Positions 1 through 7,259 of a stretch of DNA of 17,628 nt are shown one piece after another (position 1 is the first letter of the stretch; each line of letters begins with the position of its first letter). The DNA lies in contig JASBYZ010000026.1 in assembly GCA_029983705.1 (NCBI GenBank), positions 1 to 17,628 on the forward strand. Direction: 5' to 3'. A model generated the notes under the pieces. The model did no database searches. It saw nothing but the letters and a program-made list of their open reading frames with translations, and had not been told where the DNA came from. This DNA comes from Coriobacteriales bacterium (GTDB taxonomy: Bacteria > Actinomycetota > Coriobacteriia > Coriobacteriales > JAEZZM01). The translations under genes and the position numbers were made by a program.

Positions 1-240
1 CAAGGTGACCTTGTAATGATGGAGGTAGAACTACCACTACATACAAGTCTTGAAGATAAGGGCGGCGTGCGTGTGGCTGACTTAAGTCTTCCTGCATCTA
101 CCGTTCTAGTGGCCTTAGGCCGAGACGATCAGCTTGATACTGTTAATGGTGACACTATCTTACTCCCAGGAGATACCCTTGTAGTCTGTGCGCGCTCCGA
201 TAAAGAAGAGGAAGCAAGACGTATACTCTTGAGTCTATAA
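1..240 (+). CDS. RCK_C (TrkA-C) domain protein, 3' end only
   Basis: The reading frame is open from the first base and stops at 238-240, so the gene begins outside the window; the ATG codons at 16 and 19 are probably internal. The roughly 79 visible residues fit an RCK_C/TrkA-C domain: a short beta/alpha unit with ...VRVADLSLP..., then GDTILLPGDTLVV, the glycine-aspartate turn typical of this regulatory ligand-binding fold. Such domains form the cytosolic end of Trk/Ktr potassium uptake regulators, ClC-type chloride channels and several other transporters. The transmembrane or Rossmann part that would distinguish these is not in the window. The domain assignment is fairly secure; the transporter type is open. 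Confidence 0.7.
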   Translation, partial: QGDLVMMEVELPLHTSLEDKGGVRVADLSLPASTVLVALGRDDQLDTVNGDTILLPGDTLVVCARSDKEEEARRILLSL

Positions 241-272
241 GTTAAGTTTACAAAGCTTTTACCTGCGAAGAC

Positions 273-322
273 AACCAGTGGTTTACAATAAAAGATATGA
301 AAATTACTACCAGTGGTTGGTA
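273..322. promoter_or_regulatory. Two copies of a near-palindromic 10-mer, possible operator
   Basis: ACCAGTGGTT occurs at 274-283 and again at 309-318, 35 bp apart. Each copy is an ACCA-N-TGGT dyad, and the second extends to TACCA-N5-TGGTA at 308-322. They lie 75-125 bp before the XRE-type regulator gene, so an autoregulatory operator is a reasonable reading. No convincing -35/-10 pair was found beside them. Function is inferred only from position and symmetry. Confidence 0.35.
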
Positions 323-398
323 GAGTGCACCTCGATACATTCATAGGATTGAATTAAGCCAATAAGGTTAAATTTGATCGATAAGGATGGGAGCCAAG

Positions 399-1397
399 AT
401 GTCTTTTAGAGAAAATCTTCAAGCCTTGCGTTCTAGTAAAAATATGACGCAAGAACAGCTAGCAGTTTTGTTGGGAGTATCCAGACAGTCAGTAGCAAAG
501 TGGGAAGCAGAAAAATCAACGCCAGAACTTGAAAAACTTAATGCGATTGCAAAGATCTTTGGCGTGAGTTTAGATGAACTTATTAATGGCGAGATTAGTT
601 TTACTAAAACTGGAGTAAATAAGACGGATAAGACTCAAAGGGCTCAGGATGTAATTGGCTATGATGCCTTTAGAAAAAAGCACAGTGTGCGGATAAGCTT
701 AGGTATAGCTTTAATTATTTTTGGAGTCTTTTTCTCAGGCACAGTTTCAGAACTGAGTTCGTATAATATTGGGCTCAGTAAAGACATGATAGATATCATG
801 TCTGGTCTTGTAATGAGCCTATTTATTATTTTAGGTCTTGTATCCTTAATTCCTTCAGGACTCAAATTTAGTGAATTTAGAAAAGCGCACCCTTACGTTG
901 AGAACTTTTATAATAAGTCTGACTATACTCACGTGCGAAAATTGTTCTTTGCAAGCCTTATTGTAGGAATAAGCCTTCTATTTATATCACTTATGTTAAT
1001 GTTAGCATTTACAGATGCCTATCCTGCTGAATCACTTGCAGCGTTTGCGGTACTAGTAGCCTGTGGAGTTGGCCTTATTACCTATGGCGTTATGAGATTG
1101 AGTGCACTAGATATTGATGAGTATAATATTCAATCTGAAATGAAGATGAGCTTTAGTGAAATAGATGAGCTGGATAACGAGGCTCACAAAAAAGAGCTCA
1201 AATTAATAAAAATAGTAGATATAGTACAAGATATTCTTAGTGTCTTAGTTATTTTTGGCGGCATTGCAATTAGTATGATTCAATTCTTTAGTGGTAACTC
1301 TTATTTTTGGATTCCACTTTTAGCAATAATTGCCATTTACCTTCTTATTTTAATTATTGGAGGACTCATAATCTCCGGGGTAAAGCGTTATAATTAG
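399..1397 (+). CDS. XRE-family HTH regulator fused to a multi-pass membrane domain
   Basis: A 332-residue protein. Residues about 5-62 form a Cro/C1-type helix-turn-helix (ENLQALRSSKNMTQEQLA, then VSRQSVAKWE, a typical recognition-helix pattern). After a hydrophilic linker (about 63-97) there are about six hydrophobic segments near 98-118, 131-153, 183-205, 212-235, 280-298 and 306-328. This is a DNA-binding domain tethered to the membrane, a layout seen in Gram-positive regulators whose signals are often unknown. I chose the ATG at 399 because AAGGATGGGAG (383-393) sits 5 nt before it; the in-frame ATG at 387 lies inside that ribosome site. It stands alone, with tRNA-Gly 17 bp downstream. 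Signal and targets are unknown. Confidence 0.85.
   Translation: MSFRENLQALRSSKNMTQEQLAVLLGVSRQSVAKWEAEKSTPELEKLNAIAKIFGVSLDELINGEISFTKTGVNKTDKTQRAQDVIGYDAFRKKHSVRISLGIALIIFGVFFSGTVSELSSYNIGLSKDMIDIMSGLVMSLFIILGLVSLIPSGLKFSEFRKAHPYVENFYNKSDYTHVRKLFFASLIVGISLLFISLMLMLAFTDAYPAESLAAFAVLVACGVGLITYGVMRLSALDIDEYNIQSEMKMSFSEIDELDNEAHKKELKLIKIVDIVQDILSVLVIFGGIAISMIQFFSGNSYFWIPLLAIIAIYLLILIIGGLIISGVKRYN
1389..1394 (+). promoter_or_regulatory. Possible -10 box for tRNA-Gly
   Basis: A perfect TATAAT overlaps the last two sense codons of the XRE gene and lies about 20 bp before the mature tRNA 5' end, a suitable distance for a tRNA promoter. No good -35 hexamer exists 16-18 bp upstream, and the six bases also encode Tyr-Asn, so chance is possible. 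Confidence 0.3.
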
Positions 1398-1414
1398 GCT
1401 TCAATGTTTTTGAT

Positions 1415-1489
1415 GCGGGTGTCGCCAAGTGGTACGGCAATAGCTTCCCAAGCTATCATTCGCGGGTTCGAGTCCCGTCACCCGCTCCA
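1415..1489 (+). tRNA. tRNA-Gly (anticodon CCC)
   Basis: A full cloverleaf can be drawn. The acceptor stem pairs 1415-1421 (GCGGGTG) with 1479-1485 (CACCCGC). The D arm is at 1424-1438 with a GGT loop. The anticodon stem pairs 1440-1444 with 1452-1456 around the loop TTCCCAA, giving anticodon CCC at 1447-1449. The T arm at 1462-1478 has the loop TTCGAGT. The discriminator is T1486, as usual for bacterial tRNA-Gly, and CCA is encoded at 1487-1489. It decodes GGG. A run of six T's at 1492-1497 right after the gene may end transcription. Confidence 0.95.
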
Positions 1490-1509
1490 GCTTTTTTATG
1501 TTTTAAATT

Positions 1510-1947
1510 TTAACGTTTGTATTCTTGGCCAAATGTTTCTAAAAGCCAACGCTCTTCGGTTTTTTTAAGTAGCACAGTCATAAACCCCCAAAAGATAATT
1601 GGAAGAAGTAGCAGGTAGATATTGGTCTGCAATAAAAGTATTCCACTAAACATAAATAAAAATGAAGAATAGACTGGGTTTCTTACAATTGAATAAACCC
1701 CTGTTGTAATAAGTCTTCCTTCTTTAATGCCTTGTACCATCTTTTGATGAACAACAGCGCCAAGCCATAAAAAGACGGCTGATAAGATTAAGACAATCCC
1801 AAGTGGAATAAGGATGAAGCCAAGCTGTGGAAGATCGCCTGAGCTTAAGAGACCTATATGTTTTAACAAGAGAGCTACGCCAGTAAGGACCAGGCAAACT
1901 CCTACGTATAGAGGACCAACACCTAGTACAGGAAGATGTCTACTCAT
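1510..1947 (-). CDS. Isoprenylcysteine carboxyl methyltransferase-like membrane protein
   Basis: A 145-residue hydrophobic protein with about four membrane segments (about 10-30, 42-66, 92-107 and 109-127). The hallmark VRNPVYSSF sits between helices, and KKTEERWLLETFGQEYKR is at the end; RNP-x-Y and EE..L...FG.EY are the SAM- and substrate-binding motifs of the ICMT/PEMT/NnrU-like superfamily. Bacterial members are putative S-adenosylmethionine-dependent methyltransferases, most with unknown substrates; protein prenylcysteine is not implied. It stops just after GQEYKR, whereas relatives usually continue with Y..RV-R-type residues, so the C-terminus looks about 10 residues short. The ribosome site is weak (AGAGAAG). 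It ends 20 bp from tRNA-Gly on the opposite strand. Confidence 0.75.
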   Translation of the reverse strand: MSRHLPVLGVGPLYVGVCLVLTGVALLLKHIGLLSSGDLPQLGFILIPLGIVLILSAVFLWLGAVVHQKMVQGIKEGRLITTGVYSIVRNPVYSSFLFMFSGILLLQTNIYLLLLPIIFWGFMTVLLKKTEERWLLETFGQEYKR

Positions 1948-1990
1948 ATAATTAAACTTCTCTAACTACTTATATATGAGTAATGTTATA

Positions 1991-2025
1991 CAAAAAATAA
2001 ATCCTGGCAATTATTTATACCAGGA
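1991..2025 (-). terminator. Intrinsic terminator of the YhgE/Pip gene
   Basis: Read on the minus strand, TCCTGG (2025-2020) pairs with CCAGGA (2007-2002) around an AT-rich 12-nt loop and is followed by TTTATTTTTTG (2001-1991). It lies 13 bp after the stop codon at 2038. Confidence 0.75.
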
Positions 2026-2037
2026 CTTGTCAATCTC

Positions 2038-4437
2038 TTATGCGCTGTGTTGAGGAGCATATCCGTCGTCTAGATGGTAGGCAATATACTCAGCATTGTC
2101 GTTTTCTTGACGCATCAATGCAAGTCTCCAGCAAAGCAAAGAAAGAACAAGGAAAATAAGTCCTATACTCAATAAGATGAGGGCGTCTTGTCCCATAACA
2201 GTTGCTCTTCCTAAACTAATGGCCTCTCTAAAACCATCAATCGAATAAGTGTAAGGCAATAGCGGTTTAATAACAGCCAGTTCAGGATGGCCCAATTCAA
2301 CCGGGAGTGTACCTCCTGCAGCAGAGAGTTGAATAATAAGCAAAGCCACTGCAATACCTCTTCCAACAACACCAAAGGTGAGCGATAAAAATTGCATGAT
2401 TAACATAAAGCTTGAGCTCACGATAAAAGCAAAAAGGTACAAAAGAAGATAGTTCACCTCATAGGCATCTGTTACACCGATTGCAATGGATGCAATAACA
2501 ACGCCAGCGGATTCTAAAGCACACACCAGTAAGTAAATTGGAAGCCTACCAATTACTGTACGTACTCTGCCTGCATTTTTGCGCTTTGGATACATCGGGT
2601 CTACTACAAAGAAAATGAGAAGAGCGCCAAGCCAAAGCGCTGTGGTCATAAAGAAAGGCGCAAAACCTTGACCATATACATCAAGTGCACCAAAGGACTC
2701 TTGCTTGGTTTGTACTGGATTTGCAGCAAATTCACCCATTTCTTCACTTGATGCTCCTAAAGCTTTATTTATGCTTTGGGCTCCATCTGCCAAAGATCCA
2801 TCTAATGTGGATGCACCTTTGCTCAGTTCTCCTGTTCCCTCACTAGCAGATGAAAGTCCACTTTGAAGTTTTGGCATACCTTCTGCAAGCTTATTTGCAT
2901 TAGTCGAAAGCGATCCTGCCCCTTGTTCAAGTTTACTTGCACCTGCATTTAAATCTTTGGCACCGGATGCTGCTTTTGAAGCGCCACCTGCAAGATTTGC
3001 AGCTCCAGCTGAAAGCTCATGGCTTGCACTGTCTAGTTTTAAGGTGCTATCAGCTAATTTTTGAGAGCCACTTGCCAGCTGATGAGCATAGCCAGCAAGG
3101 GTTCCCATACCATCAGTTGAACCAGTAAATTCTTGATTTAATTGACTGAGTCCGTCGCTTACCTGACGTGATGCATATGCTAAAGATTTATCTTGCGTCT
3201 TACTATTTCCTACGAGTTTAACTGTGGTAGATAGATTGTCTGCCGCTGCACCACTTGCTTGAGCTGCATCATTTAATTGAGTACTTAATTGAGTAGCACC
3301 CTCATTAATCTGCTGTGAGGTCTGCTTTGCTAACTCAAGCCACTCTTCACTTGTTTTACCGTTAAAGCTTCCACCCGATTGAGCAGCAGCAAAAGCAGCT
3401 TGGTACAATTTGTCTAAGCTTTCAGTACCTGATTTTAGTTGCTGTGCTCCATGTGCTCCTGCTTCTAATTTTTGTGAGAGTTCATGGAGAGACTTACTAC
3501 CATTTTGCATTTCTCCTGAAAGCTTATCCAGATGAGTTGTGATTGTTTGTGAGGCCTTTTCTAGTTGGGCGGTTGCGCTTGTAGCCTCACTCATTTTAGC
3601 GTGAGCGCCATCTAAGCTTTCAGCCATCTTTTTAGTTTGTTCAGGTAAGCTTTGGGTGCTCGTAGCAAGCTGTCCCATTCCACTTGCAAGCTCAGAACTT
3701 CCTGAAGAAAGCTTTTGAGCTCCATCAGCAAGATTTTGATTTCCTTGGGCTAAATCTTGTGCACCCTTATGCAAATCTTGAGTACCTGAAGAAAGCGCCT
3801 GGCTGCCATCAGCTAGGCGCTTTGCACCATCAGTAGCTTGATTTGCAGCATTGGATGCCTTTGAAAGTCCGCTGCCAAGCTCAGTAATACCTTCATTAAG
3901 TTTACCTGCTCCGTCTGCAGCTTCAGACATACCATCGCGTGCGGAGTAAAGTCCATTATAGGCGCCAGACACGTATGCTTTTACCACTTGATCAGATAAG
4001 GCGTCCTCAAAAGCTTTAACGATCTGACTTGAAAACTGACTAAAGATATAGTTATAGCGAACATTTCTATACACCACTAAATCAGCAGCTTTAGGTGTGC
4101 CTATTTCTCCAGCGCTTGCATTTTTACTAAAGTCTTTTGGAATTTCAAAAATAAGGATGTAACCGGTTTTCTCGATACCCTCATCCATTGCAGTATCATC
4201 GAGAAATTGCCAGTTAGCCTTATTGTCATCTTTTAAAGCTTCAACTATAGAGTTTCCAACGTTAACAGTTTTTCCGTCAACAGTTGCGCCTTCATCTTTA
4301 TTGATAATTCCCACAGGAACATTTGAGATATTTGAAGCTACATCCATATAACTCCAGCAGTAAAAACTTGCAAAAAAAGCAACAAGTAATACTATGCCTA
4401 CTATCTTAAGTGCCTGTTTAACTCTCTGCGCCTCCAT
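2038..4437 (-). CDS. YhgE/Pip-family membrane protein
   Basis: A 799-residue protein with the YhgE/Pip architecture. There is one N-terminal membrane helix (about 11-31), and just after it VPVGIINKDEGA, the conserved start of the extracytoplasmic part. A long region (about 170-590) follows, built of heptad-like L..G...L..G repeats (ALSSGTQDLHKGAQDLAQG and similar), probably an extended helical stalk. Five or six C-terminal helices (about 590-780) resemble ABC-2-type permeases. Relatives include the Lactococcus phage infection protein Pip and the YukD/ESX-linked YueB; no ESX genes are visible here. Start: the ATG at 4437 sits 5 nt from AGGAG (4447-4443), while the GTG at 4440 is only 2 nt away. 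It is divergent from the TetR gene, which probably controls it. Confidence 0.88.
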   Translation of the reverse strand: MEAQRVKQALKIVGIVLLVAFFASFYCWSYMDVASNISNVPVGIINKDEGATVDGKTVNVGNSIVEALKDDNKANWQFLDDTAMDEGIEKTGYILIFEIPKDFSKNASAGEIGTPKAADLVVYRNVRYNYIFSQFSSQIVKAFEDALSDQVVKAYVSGAYNGLYSARDGMSEAADGAGKLNEGITELGSGLSKASNAANQATDGAKRLADGSQALSSGTQDLHKGAQDLAQGNQNLADGAQKLSSGSSELASGMGQLATSTQSLPEQTKKMAESLDGAHAKMSEATSATAQLEKASQTITTHLDKLSGEMQNGSKSLHELSQKLEAGAHGAQQLKSGTESLDKLYQAAFAAAQSGGSFNGKTSEEWLELAKQTSQQINEGATQLSTQLNDAAQASGAAADNLSTTVKLVGNSKTQDKSLAYASRQVSDGLSQLNQEFTGSTDGMGTLAGYAHQLASGSQKLADSTLKLDSASHELSAGAANLAGGASKAASGAKDLNAGASKLEQGAGSLSTNANKLAEGMPKLQSGLSSASEGTGELSKGASTLDGSLADGAQSINKALGASSEEMGEFAANPVQTKQESFGALDVYGQGFAPFFMTTALWLGALLIFFVVDPMYPKRKNAGRVRTVIGRLPIYLLVCALESAGVVIASIAIGVTDAYEVNYLLLYLFAFIVSSSFMLIMQFLSLTFGVVGRGIAVALLIIQLSAAGGTLPVELGHPELAVIKPLLPYTYSIDGFREAISLGRATVMGQDALILLSIGLIFLVLSLLCWRLALMRQENDNAEYIAYHLDDGYAPQHSA

Positions 4438-4453
4438 CACTACTCCTATTATA

Positions 4454-4482
4454 TTGACGAGTGTTAAGAATTAGACGATAAT
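4454..4482 (+). promoter_or_regulatory. Promoter for the TetR gene
   Basis: TTGACG (4454-4459), a 17-bp spacer and GATAAT (4477-4482), reading toward the TetR gene. Transcription would begin near 4489, giving a leader of about 110 nt. It abuts and runs head-on against the minus-strand promoter at 4484-4511. Confidence 0.6.
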
Positions 4483-4483
4483 C

Positions 4484-4511
4484 ATTTTAGATTTTCTTAG
4501 AGTTAACGCAA
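4484..4511 (-). promoter_or_regulatory. Promoter for the YhgE/Pip gene
   Basis: On the minus strand, TTGCGT (4511-4506), a 16-bp spacer and TAAAAT (4489-4484). Transcription would start near 4477, about 40 nt before the ATG at 4437. The dyad GAT-A-ATC at 4477-4483 lies where the two opposing promoters meet and is a possible TetR operator core. Confidence 0.5.
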
Positions 4512-4597
4512 TATGTAATTGGGATGCAGATGTTTATTTATTAACAATAAGTAAACAATTGTCTATTTAAAAAGCTTTCTAGGGGAGAGTTAGTCAC

Positions 4598-5200
4598 ATG
4601 AACACCACAAATAATAGAAGCGTAAAGCGCACCCAAGCCCTCCTTAGAAAAGCCTTCTTTGAACTCTTGCGAGAAAAACCGGTAAGTAAAATATCCGTAA
4701 GCGAGCTTACAGATGCTTGTAATATATCTCGAGGTACCTTTTACCTGCATTATCATGATGTTTTTGATCTTTTAAAAGAGGTAGAAACTGAGCTTTTAAG
4801 CGAGTTAAAAAACCAACTTGACCAAGCAACTATTAAACATGATGAGACAATTGAATTTACACGCTTAAGTCGTTCTTTTAAGTTTGTCCTTGATCACCGT
4901 AAAGAAGTTGAAATTCTTCTTGGCGGTAGGGGGAGCTTAAGCCTGCAGCATAAGATGGAAGAGCTGATTGGCTACTATTATGTAGACACAGTAAGTCAGG
5001 CCTATGGTCAACTTGATATTAAAACGCTTGATATTTTTAGACCGTATGCTGTTTCTGGAATTCTTGGAATTACTCGTGCCTGGTTAGCACGCGGCTGTGA
5101 TACGCCACCAGATGAGCTTGCACACGCGGTTGGCACAGCGAGTGCATATGGGATTGTGGGACTTAAAACTCAAAAAAATAAGCCCCAGCAAGTAAGGTAA
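4598..5200 (+). CDS. TetR/AcrR-family transcriptional regulator
   Basis: A 200-residue protein. Residues about 8-58 are a TetR DNA-binding domain: RTQALLRKAFFELL, then KISVSELTDACNISRGTFYLHYHDVFDLL with the signature SRGTFYLHY recognition helix. The remaining part (about 60-195) is helical and resembles the C-terminal dimer/ligand domain of DhaS-like/TetR_C_8 regulators. The ribosome site AGGGGAG is at 4581-4587. It is divergent from the YhgE/Pip gene with overlapping promoters, so repression of that gene and of itself is the likeliest role; the ligand is unknown. Its last codons overlap the terminator hairpin of the convergent ABC operon. Confidence 0.92.
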   Translation: MNTTNNRSVKRTQALLRKAFFELLREKPVSKISVSELTDACNISRGTFYLHYHDVFDLLKEVETELLSELKNQLDQATIKHDETIEFTRLSRSFKFVLDHRKEVEILLGGRGSLSLQHKMEELIGYYYVDTVSQAYGQLDIKTLDIFRPYAVSGILGITRAWLARGCDTPPDELAHAVGTASAYGIVGLKTQKNKPQQVR

Positions 5201-5217
5201 TTATGCTTGCTAGGGCT
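5172..5217 (-). terminator. Intrinsic terminator of the ABC importer operon, overlapping the tetR 3' end
   Basis: AGCCCCAGCAAG (5181-5192) pairs with CTTGCTAGGGCT (5206-5217) with a single mismatch around a 13-nt loop. On the minus strand the hairpin is followed at once by TATTTTTTG (5180-5172), so it terminates the importer operon ending at 5239. A weaker AT-rich tract at 5229-5241 could let it serve the plus strand too. Confidence 0.8.
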
Positions 5218-5238
5218 CTCAGTTAAACTAACTTATTT

Positions 5239-6423
5239 TTATTTTACAGCCTGAGCTTTAATAGTTGATTTTGCTAAGAGCTCGTCAACTTCTTTGTCAG
5301 TTAGTTTCTTGTTGTACATAATGTCGTAGAACTCTTTAGTTTCAGCTCTTACATCATAATCAAATACATCAGGATATAAGAGGTTTCCAAGCCATACAAT
5401 ACCAATGATTCTATTTGGTCCTGGAGGTCTGTTTAACCAGTTATAAGGAACATTTGGAATCTCGTAGTATTTGCCGTTTTGGATAGCCTTAAGAGCTGAC
5501 CATGAAGGGTCATCTTTTACCTTGTCATAAATGCTGTTTTGAGTAAATAAGATAACGTCTGGATCCCAAGCAAGGATTTGCTCAAGAGATACCGTACCGC
5601 CACCTTGTTGGATTTGAGCTGAGTCTTTATCTACTACAACATCTCCGCCAACATACTCAATAGCTTCAGTATGAATGGTGTTTTGAATAATGGTTGAAAG
5701 ACCATCTTCATCTTGACCGCAGTAAATCTTTAGGCGCTTATCGGCAGGAATCTTAGCTGCTTTTTCTTTAGCGTCCTTAAGTACTTTGTCGGTGTAATCA
5801 GCAATCTTGTTGCCTTTTTCTTCATTACCTAAAAGCTTACCTAAGGTTCTAAAGGTTTCAGCATTTTTCTCGAGGGTGCCGTCAAGACAGATTACTGGAA
5901 TACCAATTTGCTCTTGGAGCTGGTCAAGGTCTTTTTTGTAGTCCTCATCCCACTGTCCAACGTCAATAACTACCTGTGGATTTGATGCCATAAGTGATTC
6001 ACGGTTAAAGTTACCTTTTTTACCGTAGAACTTACCATACTCAGGTAGGTCCTTAAACTTAGGATCAATATAGCCCTCAGTAGATTTTGATGGTGCTGAA
6101 GACCAACCTACTAAGGTGTCTGGGTTGATCGCGTAGATTGCGATGTTAGCAAGTGGACCTGCACTTGCTACGCGCTCAATTTTCTTTGGAAGCGTAACTA
6201 CACGACCAGTTGCGTCTGTAAACTCTACAGTCTCACCATTGTCAGCTGCTTGGGCTTTATCAGCTTGTGCCTTGTCTGCAGACTGAGTAGCAACTTCTTG
6301 AGACTGAGCTTCAGTGTTGGCAGCAGTCTCTTTTTCTGCAGTTGCGCTCGTGCCGCAAGCAGCAAGTGCAAGAGCAACGCATGCGCACATTACCAAGCTC
6401 AAAATCTTGTACAGTTTTTGCAT
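5239..6423 (-). CDS. ABC transporter substrate-binding lipoprotein (FepB/BtuF class)
   Basis: A 394-residue extracytoplasmic protein. The signal peptide has a lipobox LAAC ending at Cys23, so it should be lipid-anchored outside the membrane. A low-complexity Ala/Gln/Lys/Glu linker (about 27-65) follows, then a periplasmic-binding fold of the class that serves FecCD permeases: VEFTDATGRVVTLPKKIERVAS at the start and LAWDPDVILF near 283-292. Near 332-350, NRPPGPNRIIGIVWLGNLLYP resembles binding proteins annotated for iron compounds. The cargo is probably an iron chelate, heme or cobamide; the sequence does not decide. The start is supported by AAAGGAGG (6437-6430), 6 nt before the ATG. It is the last gene of the importer operon, 44 bp after the ATPase. 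Confidence 0.88.
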   Translation of the reverse strand: MQKLYKILSLVMCACVALALAACGTSATAEKETAANTEAQSQEVATQSADKAQADKAQAADNGETVEFTDATGRVVTLPKKIERVASAGPLANIAIYAINPDTLVGWSSAPSKSTEGYIDPKFKDLPEYGKFYGKKGNFNRESLMASNPQVVIDVGQWDEDYKKDLDQLQEQIGIPVICLDGTLEKNAETFRTLGKLLGNEEKGNKIADYTDKVLKDAKEKAAKIPADKRLKIYCGQDEDGLSTIIQNTIHTEAIEYVGGDVVVDKDSAQIQQGGGTVSLEQILAWDPDVILFTQNSIYDKVKDDPSWSALKAIQNGKYYEIPNVPYNWLNRPPGPNRIIGIVWLGNLLYPDVFDYDVRAETKEFYDIMYNKKLTDKEVDELLAKSTIKAQAVK

Positions 6424-6467
6424 TCCTTCCTCCTTTTAATTCTCACGTACAACTGTTTACAGGTCTA

Positions 6468-7256
6468 TTAAGATAGCGGTATGCATACTTTGATGCTCCG
6501 ATTATCTTCACGAAGCTGAACGGTCTTAAGTTCAATTGGAATATTGTAAAGTTCAGTTAAAAGCTCTTCGCTAAGCACTTCTTCAGGAACGCCTTCGACA
6601 AATTTAGAGTCTCTTCCGAGCGCAAATACCTTATCGCCATACCTAAACACATGGTCAGGCTGGTGGGTAATCATAACTATTGTGTAGCCCATATCTGAGA
6701 GCTTCTCTACCTCTTGGTGCACTCGAGAGGTGTTTCCAAAATCAAGGTAGGCAGTAGGTTCATCCATGAGCAACAGTTTTGTATCCTGAGTAAGTGCGCG
6801 GGCGATAATTGCAAGTTGCCTCTCGCCTCCGGATACCTCAGTGTAATCTTGCGCCGCCAAGTGAGAAATCCCCATTAACGTAAGTGCTTCATCGGCTTTT
6901 TCATAGTCTTCAGCACTTGGTTGGGAGAGTTCGTTAATATGGGGATTTCTACCCATTACCACGATGTCACGCACTGAGAAGGGGAAGGGTGGAACGTGAC
7001 TTTGTGGAACGTACGCCACTTTTTTTGCAAACTCCTTACTTGCATAGGAGTGAAGTGGTTTATCAAAATATGAGATTTGACCGCTAATAGGATTAAGCAG
7101 GCCAAGCATTGTTTTAAACAGAGTAGTTTTGCCAACACCGTTAGGCCCAATTAAGCAGGCTACTTCTCCTGCCTGAACAGAAAAAGAAACATCATTAACA
7201 ATTGCTTTTTGGGAGTAGCCGCAGCTTAAATGCTCTACCTTGATTAAAGTTTCCAT
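6468..7256 (-). CDS. ABC transporter ATPase (FecE/BtuD class)
   Basis: A 262-residue nucleotide-binding subunit with every motif intact: Walker A GPNGVGKTT (37-45), Q-loop Gln85 in YVPQSH, ABC signature VSGGERQ (141-147), Walker B LLLMDEP (161-167, catalytic Glu166) and switch His198. Length and motif spacing fit ATPases that power FecCD-type importers of iron-siderophores, heme or vitamin B12. It starts 3 bp after the permease stop, implying translational coupling, with only a weak GAAGGG-like ribosome site inside the permease end. It works on the cytoplasmic face with the permease and with the lipoprotein encoded next. Confidence 0.93.
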   Translation of the reverse strand: METLIKVEHLSCGYSQKAIVNDVSFSVQAGEVACLIGPNGVGKTTLFKTMLGLLNPISGQISYFDKPLHSYASKEFAKKVAYVPQSHVPPFPFSVRDIVVMGRNPHINELSQPSAEDYEKADEALTLMGISHLAAQDYTEVSGGERQLAIIARALTQDTKLLLMDEPTAYLDFGNTSRVHQEVEKLSDMGYTIVMITHQPDHVFRYGDKVFALGRDSKFVEGVPEEVLSEELLTELYNIPIELKTVQLREDNRSIKVCIPLS

Positions 7257-7259
7257 CGC

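Noticed and set aside
1415..1489. tRNA-Gly as an attachment site for an integrated element
   Set aside because: No repeat of the tRNA 3' end was seen elsewhere in the window and no integrase gene is present.
2937..3128. Small plus-strand reading frame inside the YhgE/Pip gene
   Set aside because: It is a shadow of the repeat-rich coding sequence, with no ribosome site or family resemblance.
2450..3960. Repeat array inside the YhgE/Pip gene
   Set aside because: The repetition comes from degenerate heptad-like Leu/Gly/Ser repeats of the stalk; the DNA copies are imperfect, so it is protein architecture and not a CRISPR or tandem-repeat locus.
2038..4437. ESX/type VII secretion locus suggested by the YueB-like protein
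   Set aside because: No WXG100, EccC-like ATPase or YukD-like gene is present; the neighbour is a TetR gene only.
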